11,712 bases of DNA from Candidatus Gallibacteroides avistercoris. GTDB lineage: Bacteria > Bacteroidota > Bacteroidia > Bacteroidales > CHK158-818. This document shows positions 6,512 through 11,712 of this stretch, piece by piece (within the stretch, counting starts at the first letter, position 1; each line of letters starts with the position of its first letter). Location of the stretch: NCBI GenBank assembly GCA_018714665.1, contig DVNA01000180.1:1-11712 (forward strand), read 5' to 3'. The notes beneath the pieces were generated by a model. That model was not told the origin of the DNA, ran no database searches, and saw only the letters and a program-made list of their open reading frames with translations. Both the position numbers and the translations under genes were made by a program.

Positions 6512-6528
6512 GCTGTTGTCCAAACAAA
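6475..6528. repeat. 13-bp direct repeat flanking copy 3
   Basis: TTGTCCAAACAAA occurs exactly at 6475-6487 and again at 6516-6528, 41 bp apart. The first copy lies inside repeat copy 3; the second runs into the next inverted repeat. It resembles core sites or a target duplication of a recombinase, which is inference. Confidence 0.6.
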
Positions 6529-6568
6529 TTAAATCCCCGCCAATATCTTTGATTGACAGGGATTTAAT
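6528..6568. repeat. 10-bp inverted repeat ATTAAATCCC/GGGATTTAAT
   Basis: ATTAAATCCC (6528-6537) and GGGATTTAAT (6559-6568) are perfect complements with a 21-nt loop. There is no gene on either side within 200 bp. It directly follows the second TTGTCCAAACAAA, so the two may form one structured site. Confidence 0.55.
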
Positions 6569-6624
6569 AGTCGTTTCTGTGCTTAAAATTGCACTAATAT
6601 TCTTCCTCGTTGAAGAAATCTATC

Positions 6625-6659
6625 TATATTGATTATCAATATATTATGCAATAATCAAT
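6625..6659. repeat. AT-rich palindrome and overlapping inverted repeat
   Basis: 6625-6643 is a palindrome with 9-bp arms about one central T (TATATTGAT / ATCAATATA). A second pairing uses ATTGATTAT (6628-6636) and ATAATCAAT (6651-6659). The two folds exclude each other. The right arm runs into repeat copy 2 at 6657. Function is unknown; AT-rich composition raises the chance of coincidence. Confidence 0.45.
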
Positions 6660-6708
6660 GAAATTTGCGCAAACAAACCGCACCGTCTGAGACGGTCTGA
6701 GGCGATGG
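6657..6708. repeat. 52-bp interspersed repeat, copy 2
   Basis: Differs from copy 1 at only three positions by eye and contains the same dyad ACCGTC-TGA-GACGGT (6682-6696). It lies 70 nt beyond the 3' end of the RelA/SpoT-domain gene, just as copy 1 lies beyond hipT, both genes being on the minus strand. The leftward continuation seen at copy 1 (TACCTTTG promoter motif) is not kept here. Confidence 0.8.
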
Positions 6709-6778
6709 GAGGAAATGGAGGGCAAACAAATTATTATTAAAGTTATAATAATATCGAGGATTAAGATATAAGCTCATT

Positions 6779-7825
6779 TTACTCGATCAATCCTATTTTT
6801 TTAGTATTTTCTATCATAGTATCTATAGCCGTTATGAATTCTGTCGTATCAAGGAAATAACTAGGATATGCTTCTTGTAGTTCTTTCATTTTAGGAACAG
6901 ATACTAATACGACTGCATTATATTCGCCCATCATTTTTTTCTCCAGTTTAGAATAAGATTCAGAAGCCATCTTTTCTTGCTCTTTTGAATAAGGAGTAAT
7001 ATGTACAATTTTGGATTGAAAATCAATATTTAGAATATAATATCCATTCTTAAAGTTCTCCTTTTTAGCTTGAATTCCTGTAACTTTTAAGACTTTGAGA
7101 GTATTGCTAAAATTGCACTTCGTATTTATTTTATATAATAATCTCATTAAGTCATACATATTGTATTTTTTTTCTCTATGTAACTTTAATATGGATTGTT
7201 TCTCTTTTATAGCAAACAATGAACTTACAATCTTAAAAAAATCCAACCACTCATCAGCTCCTAAACTTGATTTTAATGGAGTACTCGTTATAAGACCTGC
7301 TGTTTCAACGGCCATGGCCCAGCTGTGCTGTAATTTTGTCCTAATTTGTAATTCAATTTTCGCTCCATCTACATCTTTGTCTTTTGATTTATACCTATAT
7401 ATAAAATGAATACTGCGGTATCCGCTTTCTTTTGGTTCCTGTACATAATCTACCATCTTTATTAAATCAAAACTTTCAGGGATATTTTCTGTTAAAATTG
7501 TTTTACATGATTTTAACATATCAATATCCTCTAATACAATTCTAAGGCCCCCGATATCTTGCATCCCTCCTAAACGCATATCGGGATTAATATCTAACTT
7601 ATATAAAATAGATGTTATTCGTTTTAGTCTTCGAGAAGTTAAAACGAATCTAACCCCATTCGCTTTTAATAATGGAAGGATTTCTTGTTGTAAAGCATCA
7701 AGTGCAGCCAAATGTAAAGTCCTCCATTCATTTATTTTTGTTAACGCATCTTCGTATTTGTCTTTCTCGGATGCAGACATTACAGTTTCTCCAGCTTTAT
7801 TAATTTGGCTTCGTGAATATTTCAT
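6779..7825 (-). CDS. RelA/SpoT-domain nucleotide pyrophosphokinase, single-domain type with C-terminal extension
   Basis: A 348-residue protein (ATG at 7825; the two codons before it would need a TTG start). After a helical N-terminus, residues ~60-180 match the RelA/SpoT synthetase fold: a basic stretch SRRLKRITSILYK, MQDIGGLRIV with D90 (metal-binding Asp), ESGYRSIHFIY and KIELQIRT with E158, the catalytic Glu position, followed by QHSWA. All key residues look intact. There is no HD hydrolase domain and no TGS/ACT, so it is a small-alarmone-synthetase-like protein. The ~165-residue C-terminal part (containing NAVVLVSVPKMKELQEAYPSYF) is not one I can name. Family knowledge: such enzymes make (p)ppGpp/ppApp or, as toxSAS, pyrophosphorylate the tRNA CCA end. 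Its place between a kinase toxin module and a Type I R-M locus suggests a defence or toxin role, which is inference. G+C is clearly lower than in its neighbours, suggesting separate acquisition. Confidence 0.85.
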   Translation of the reverse strand: MKYSRSQINKAGETVMSASEKDKYEDALTKINEWRTLHLAALDALQQEILPLLKANGVRFVLTSRRLKRITSILYKLDINPDMRLGGMQDIGGLRIVLEDIDMLKSCKTILTENIPESFDLIKMVDYVQEPKESGYRSIHFIYRYKSKDKDVDGAKIELQIRTKLQHSWAMAVETAGLITSTPLKSSLGADEWLDFFKIVSSLFAIKEKQSILKLHREKKYNMYDLMRLLYKINTKCNFSNTLKVLKVTGIQAKKENFKNGYYILNIDFQSKIVHITPYSKEQEKMASESYSKLEKKMMGEYNAVVLVSVPKMKELQEAYPSYFLDTTEFITAIDTMIENTKKIGLIE

Positions 7826-7847
7826 AATCAAATATATTATTACGTGA

Positions 7848-7855
7848 CAAAAATA
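7848..7855 (-). promoter_or_regulatory. Candidate -7 element for the RelA/SpoT-domain gene
   Basis: The minus strand reads TATTTTTG, an exact TAnnTTTG match, 22 nt before the ATG at 7825. No exact -33 TTTG is seen. Confidence 0.5.
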
Positions 7856-7863
7856 CAGAAAAT

Positions 7864-7876
7864 TTAGATTGTCTAA
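7864..7876. promoter_or_regulatory. Palindrome midway between divergent promoters
   Basis: TTAGA (7864-7868) and TCTAA (7872-7876) flank TTG. The centre lies about 15 bp from the -7 element of each divergent gene, so one bound dimer could touch both. It is a candidate operator for the Xre-type regulator encoded next door; with 5-bp arms it could also be chance. Confidence 0.35.
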
Positions 7877-7886
7877 TATAATTCAC

Positions 7887-7894
7887 TATATTTG
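7887..7894 (+). promoter_or_regulatory. Candidate -7 element for the HTH gene and R-M operon
   Basis: TATATTTG matches TAnnTTTG exactly and ends 22 nt before the ATG at 7917. It mirrors the position of the -7 element of the opposite gene. Confidence 0.55.
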
Positions 7895-7916
7895 TGCTAT
7901 TCTATCGAGGCATAAT

Positions 7917-8123
7917 ATGAAATTAAATAGAATAAAAGTTGTCTTATCTGAGAAAGGTATTTCTCAGACATGGCTGGCAAAGCGGCTTAACAAAAGTTTT
8001 AGTATGGTTAATGCTTACGCTTGCAATAGGATCCAACCCAATTTGGAGACTCTTCAGCAAATTGCAGAAATTCTTCAAGTTGATCTGAAAGATTTGATAA
8101 CAGATAAAGATGAACGCCAATGA
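7917..8123 (+). CDS. Xre-family HTH regulator preceding the Type I R-M genes
   Basis: A 68-residue Cro/C1-type protein. I start it at the ATG at 7917, with GAGG (7907-7910) 6 nt upstream; the longer frame begins with a TTG that would lie upstream of the candidate -7 element. Residues 16-40 are the HTH: SQTWLAKRLNKS as the first helix and turn, then MVNAYACNRIQPNLETL; the end LQVDLKDLITD is typical of small Xre proteins. It lies 58 nt before hsdR in the same direction and diverges from the RelA/SpoT-domain gene with 91 bp between the two start codons. Such HTH proteins commonly precede Type I R-M genes in Bacteroidetes and probably act as controllers of expression. It could instead, or as well, be the partner of the divergent RelA/SpoT-domain gene. 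A perfect 9-bp inverted repeat (7947-7968) lies inside the coding sequence. Confidence 0.85.
   Translation: MKLNRIKVVLSEKGISQTWLAKRLNKSFSMVNAYACNRIQPNLETLQQIAEILQVDLKDLITDKDERQ
7947..7968. repeat. Perfect 9-bp hairpin inside the HTH gene
   Basis: TCTGAGAAA (7947-7955) and TTTCTCAGA (7960-7968) pair around GGTA, starting 30 nt after the first base of the start codon. It encodes SEKGISQ, ordinary for an HTH protein, so the palindrome could be accidental, or it could serve as an internal operator or mRNA hairpin affecting translation. Confidence 0.5.
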
Positions 8124-8181
8124 TGTTTAGATAATAGGACCTATTTATTTTTGGCTATAACTTCCGATAATAAAATATTAT

Positions 8182-10581
8182 ATGAACATGGGCATTAGTC
8201 ATGAGCTATCAGAGGAAGATATAAAGTTCCGCTATATCAACGATGCCATCACAAGTAAGGGATGGACAAAAGATAGTATTTTTATGGAACAGCAGGTTAA
8301 ATTTACCGATGGTAAAATTAGCCTGCATGGTAATATTGTGCATCGAGAACCGCCGAAGTTCGCTGACTATGTGTTATATGTAAACAAGGCTACCCCAATT
8401 GCAATAGTAGAAGCAAAGGATGCTAAGCATACTGTTTCCTATGGTTTACAACAGGCAATGGAATACGCAAAAATGCTTGATGTCAAATTTGCGTTCAGTT
8501 CTAATGGGGAAGGTTTTGCCGAGCATGATTTTCTGACCGGGAAGGAACGATTTTTCAGTATGGATGAATTTCCAACCTGCGATGAATTGATTGAACGATA
8601 CAAAAAGGAGGTAAATGACGGAAACGGACTTAATGAACAGGAGGTAGCTGCCATCAATCAGCCTTTGTGCAGCGGACAAAACATTTTCCCTCCAAGATAT
8701 TATCAACTCAATGCTATAAATCGTACTATAAATGCCATCGCAAAAGGACAAAACCGTATTTTACTTGTGATGGCTACCGGTACAGGTAAAACATACACTG
8801 CGTTTCAAATAGTTTGGCGACTACTCAAAAGCGGATTAAAGAAAAAAGTTCTTTATCTTGCCGACCGTAATATATTGGTAGACCAATCCATTGAACAGGA
8901 TTTCAAGCCTTTGGAAAAAGTAATCCATAAAATAGATTATTCCAAAGACAAGAATAAATTGAAGGAGCTCCTTTCTCATCAAGTGTATTTTGCGCTTTAC
9001 CAACAGCTTATTGGGCAAAATGATGCGAAAAACTATCAGGAGCTTTTCCCTAACCCGAATTATTTTGATCTCGTAATCATAGACGAATGTCATAGAGGAA
9101 GTGCCAAAGATGACAGCAACTGGCGCACTATACTGGATTATTTTTCCTCTGCCACACATATCGGCATGACTGCAACACCAAAAGAGACACGATATCAATC
9201 AAGTATTGGATACTTTGGCGAACCAGTTTACACATATAGTCTGAAAAACGGTATAGAAGATGGATTCCTTGCTCCGTTTAAAGTCATAAATATTACAACA
9301 AATATCGGAGATGAGTGGCGGCCAATCAAAGGTCAAAAGGATATTTACGGCAATGAGATCGAGGATCGAATATACAATAACAGTGACTATGATTATAACA
9401 TCGTGATTGAAGATCGCCATAGGGAAATAGCACAAGAAATAACTAACTATCTCAAAAGCACAGATCGTATGGCAAAAACCATTGTATTTTGTGCTGATGA
9501 GACACATGCAGAAAGAATGCGAATTGCACTGGTTAATGCCAATGCAGATATGTGCAAAAAGAATCCCGACTATATAGTCCGCATTACCGGCAGCGATGAA
9601 TATGGTAAAGGGAAACTAGATTATTTTATTTCTGTAGCATCAAAATATCCGGTAATAGCTACGACCAGCAAATTACTATCAACTGGTGTTGATTGCAAAA
9701 TGGTCAAACTTATAGTCCTAGACCAGCAGATCGGATCAATGACAGAGTTTAAGCAGATTATAGGACGAGGCACCCGAATTCGTGAAAAAGAAGGTAAAAC
9801 ACATTTTGTAGTAATGGACTTTCGAAATGTAACACGCCTCTTTGCTGATCCGGATTGGGATGGTCCGATAGAGGTTGATCCGGATTATCCTCCGAAGCCA
9901 TGTCCTGTTTGCGGCAAGTATCCTTGTATTTGTCCTAAGACTACTACGTCCTCGGCCTGCCCAGTCTGTGGTAAAGATCCTTGTGAATGCCCGACACCAC
10001 CCCCGCAGCCCAAACCGATTGTGGATAAAAATGGTTGTGAAGTAAAAGTTATTAATAAGGTAGTTTCCGTTTATGATACAAATGGCAAATTACTTCGCAC
10101 AGAAAGTATCACAGATTATACAAAAAAGAGTATTATCGACACATATGCGACAATAGAGACCTTTACCTCAAAGTGGAATGCACTAAAAAGGAAAAGTGAA
10201 ATAACGGAAATGCTAAAAGAAGTCGGCATTGACATTACTACTCTGAAGCATGACCGGAATATGGATGATGTGGATGACTTTGACTTTATCTGTTATATTG
10301 CATATGGGAAAAAGACTTTAACAAGACGAGAACGTGCAGAGCAGGTAAAGAAACGTGATGTCTTTAGTAAATATGGAGAGCAAGCCAGGCTTGTTCTCGA
10401 AGCCCTACTTGACAAATATATGAACGAAGGAATTTCTGAATTGGAGAATATTGCGGTTTTGAAAAACGATCCGTTCAGAAAACTTGGCTCTCCAGCAAGC
10501 ATCGCCAAACTGTTTGGGGGCAAGGAAGGTTATCTAAAGGCCGTAAACAATCTGGTTCAACTGATATATAATGCAGCATAA
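8182..10581 (+). CDS. hsdR: Type I restriction enzyme R subunit (HsdR, EcoEI/EcoAI-like)
   Basis: A 799-residue protein, close to the ~800 of EcoAI/EcoEI-type HsdR. Domains in order: N-terminal PD-(D/E)xK nuclease with D62 (FADYVLY) and E77-A-K79 (IAIVEAKD); helicase/translocase domain 1 with Walker A MATGTGKT (197-204), DECH (301-304) and TATP (330-333); domain 2 with motif VI Q525IIGRGTRIR; and a C-terminal EcoEI_R_C-like domain (about 640-795) that would hold it to the methylase core. Between domain 2 and the C-terminal domain lie two near-identical Cys clusters, CPVCGKYPCICP at 574-585 and CPVCGKDPCECP at 593-604, followed by a Pro-rich hinge: a probable Zn-binding insert. It cleaves DNA after ATP-driven translocation when the site is unmethylated. 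Start MNMG at 8182 (8188 is possible); no Shine-Dalgarno. Every catalytic motif is intact. hsdM follows after 14 nt. Confidence 0.93.
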   Translation: MNMGISHELSEEDIKFRYINDAITSKGWTKDSIFMEQQVKFTDGKISLHGNIVHREPPKFADYVLYVNKATPIAIVEAKDAKHTVSYGLQQAMEYAKMLDVKFAFSSNGEGFAEHDFLTGKERFFSMDEFPTCDELIERYKKEVNDGNGLNEQEVAAINQPLCSGQNIFPPRYYQLNAINRTINAIAKGQNRILLVMATGTGKTYTAFQIVWRLLKSGLKKKVLYLADRNILVDQSIEQDFKPLEKVIHKIDYSKDKNKLKELLSHQVYFALYQQLIGQNDAKNYQELFPNPNYFDLVIIDECHRGSAKDDSNWRTILDYFSSATHIGMTATPKETRYQSSIGYFGEPVYTYSLKNGIEDGFLAPFKVINITTNIGDEWRPIKGQKDIYGNEIEDRIYNNSDYDYNIVIEDRHREIAQEITNYLKSTDRMAKTIVFCADETHAERMRIALVNANADMCKKNPDYIVRITGSDEYGKGKLDYFISVASKYPVIATTSKLLSTGVDCKMVKLIVLDQQIGSMTEFKQIIGRGTRIREKEGKTHFVVMDFRNVTRLFADPDWDGPIEVDPDYPPKPCPVCGKYPCICPKTTTSSACPVCGKDPCECPTPPPQPKPIVDKNGCEVKVINKVVSVYDTNGKLLRTESITDYTKKSIIDTYATIETFTSKWNALKRKSEITEMLKEVGIDITTLKHDRNMDDVDDFDFICYIAYGKKTLTRRERAEQVKKRDVFSKYGEQARLVLEALLDKYMNEGISELENIAVLKNDPFRKLGSPASIAKLFGGKEGYLKAVNNLVQLIYNAA

Positions 10582-10595
10582 AAGAAAAGAAAAAT

Positions 10596-11712
10596 ATGAG
10601 TTTATCAAATTTCGTAAAAAGAATACGCAATATAATGCGCAATGATGCCGGTATCAATGGTGACGCACAGCGCATAGAGCAGATGGCATGGATGCTTTTC
10701 CTGAAAGTTTATGATGAAAAGGAAAATGACTGGGAAATGGAGGACGATTATCAATCTATTATTCCAGAAGAATGCCGTTGGCGTAATTGGGCTCACGATG
10801 ATGGAAGTGGAAATGCTTTGACTGGGGATGACCTGCTATCATTTGTCAACAATGTGGTATTTGATAAACTCAAGAAGATAGAGATTACCCCAGATACACC
10901 TATCCGACAAGCAATCGTGAAAACTACTTTTGAGGACGCCAATCAATATATGAAAGACGGAGTACAACTCCGACAGGTTCTGAATGTTATTGACGATCTC
11001 GATCTTGGCAATTACGAGGAAAGCCACGCTTTCGGTGAAATTTACGAAAGCATACTCAAGGAAATGCAGTCAGCAGGATCTTCCGGTGAGTTTTATACAC
11101 CGAGGGCCTTAACTGAGTTTATGGCGGAAATAATCAAGCCGCAGATTGGAGAAAAGATGGCGGATTTCGCTTGTGGAACAGGAGGTTTTATTACCAGTTG
11201 GCTTGGAGAACTTGACAAACGTGTGGTTACTGCTGAAGACCGGGAAGAGTTTAATCAATCTGTATATGGCATAGAAAAGAAACAATTCCCTTATATGCTG
11301 TGTGTGACAAATCTTTTGCTCCACGGAATAGATAAGCCATTGGTATTTCATGATAACTCTCTGACTAAAGATGTTCTCAACTATACAGAAGGGGATCAGT
11401 TTGATGTAGTGCTCATGAATCCCCCGTACGGAGGCAACGAGAAAGCCGATGTTAAGTCTCACTTCCCTTCTGATATGCGAAGCAGCGAGACTGCCGACTT
11501 GTTTATGGTACTTATTATGTACCGGTTGAAGAAGAACGGAAGGGCAGCCGTTATTGTTCCTGATGGTTTTCTGTTTGGCGCGGACAATACCAAGATAGCC
11601 ATAAAGACAAAATTGTTGCGTGATTTTAACCTGCACACTATTATTCGTCTGCCAGGTAGTATTTTTTCACCGTATACACCTATCGCAACCAATATTTTAT
11701 TCTTCAATAACG
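10596..11712 (+). CDS. hsdM: Type I DNA methyltransferase M subunit (HsdM), 3' end outside window
   Basis: The frame opens at ATG 10596 (MSLSNFVKRIRNIMRND) and stays open to the window end, giving 372 codons of a protein usually about 480-520 long. It begins with the helical HsdM N-terminal domain (AQRIEQMAWMLFLKVYDE), then GSSGEFYTPRALTEFM, followed by the N6-adenine methyltransferase core: SAM-binding motif I DFACGTGGF at 190-198 and catalytic NPPY at 275-278. It methylates adenine in the sequence chosen by HsdS and forms the M2S core that HsdR joins. It follows hsdR by 14 nt behind a purine-rich run (AAAAGAAAAGAAAAAT), so it is in the same operon. The specificity gene hsdS, often with recombinase-shuffled variants in Bacteroidales, is expected beyond the window. 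Confidence 0.95.
   Translation, partial: MSLSNFVKRIRNIMRNDAGINGDAQRIEQMAWMLFLKVYDEKENDWEMEDDYQSIIPEECRWRNWAHDDGSGNALTGDDLLSFVNNVVFDKLKKIEITPDTPIRQAIVKTTFEDANQYMKDGVQLRQVLNVIDDLDLGNYEESHAFGEIYESILKEMQSAGSSGEFYTPRALTEFMAEIIKPQIGEKMADFACGTGGFITSWLGELDKRVVTAEDREEFNQSVYGIEKKQFPYMLCVTNLLLHGIDKPLVFHDNSLTKDVLNYTEGDQFDVVLMNPPYGGNEKADVKSHFPSDMRSSETADLFMVLIMYRLKKNGRAAVIVPDGFLFGADNTKIAIKTKLLRDFNLHTIIRLPGSIFSPYTPIATNILFFNN

Noticed and set aside
6065..6532. Two plus-strand frames (6065-6286 and 6287-6532) upstream of the hip operon
   Set aside because: The first starts within an operator repeat and the second covers repeat copy 3; neither shows a domain, Shine-Dalgarno or credible composition.
4411..6708. 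Repeats considered as a CRISPR array
   Set aside because: Only three copies with very unequal spacing, one strongly diverged, and no cas genes in the window.
11109..11636. 175-codon minus-strand open frame opposite hsdM
   Set aside because: The plus strand encodes HsdM with clear motifs through the whole stretch, so this is an antisense shadow.
1..11712. tRNA or rRNA genes, often found at island borders
   Set aside because: No cloverleaf-like or rRNA sequence was recognised on reading either strand, including near the junction at about 4257.

Overview
The window looks like a Bacteroidales chromosome. Ribosome-binding sites are mostly absent, candidate promoters fit the Bacteroidetes -7 motif TAnnTTTG, and the protein families are typical of gut Bacteroidales. 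The GC-rich left part would suit an Alistipes-like genome, but the genus cannot be fixed from sequence alone.

Positions 1-4256 look like ordinary core sequence, visibly richer in G+C. They hold the 3' two-thirds or less of an RND efflux permease, a TolC-type outer-membrane partner 13 nt downstream, a strong 17-bp hairpin terminator, and a YeiH-family membrane transporter ending in a GC-rich hairpin at 4238-4256.

From about 4257 rightwards the sequence turns AT-rich and accessory. Directly behind the transporter lies what I read as the relic 5' end of a tyrosine recombinase (minus strand) with its Shine-Dalgarno and promoter-like upstream still present. Then, on the minus strand, comes a three-gene toxin-antitoxin operon (order hipB, hipS, hipT) with the split architecture of the HipBST system. 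In front of it are three dyad-bearing operator-like repeats spaced exactly 40 bp apart. A gene-poor stretch of about 800 bp follows, full of inverted and interspersed repeats. A 52-bp element occurs twice nearly identically (4411-4462, 6657-6708) and once diverged (6469-6511), so direct copies bracket the toxin-antitoxin module.

Positions 6779-8123 hold a divergent pair: a RelA/SpoT-domain nucleotidyltransferase with an extra C-terminal region (minus) and a small Xre-type HTH regulator (plus), sharing a 91-bp spacer with back-to-back candidate promoters and a palindrome between them. The HTH gene leads into a Type I restriction-modification operon: hsdR complete, hsdM cut by the window end; hsdS is expected beyond it.

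Taken together the right two-thirds read as a defence island: a kinase toxin-antitoxin module, an alarmone-synthetase-like candidate toxin or effector, and a Type I R-M system, assembled next to recombinase debris and repeated sequence. The most useful points to follow are the HipBST-like operon with its 40-bp-periodic operators, the RelA/SpoT-HTH pair, and the repeated element tied to the recombinase relic.
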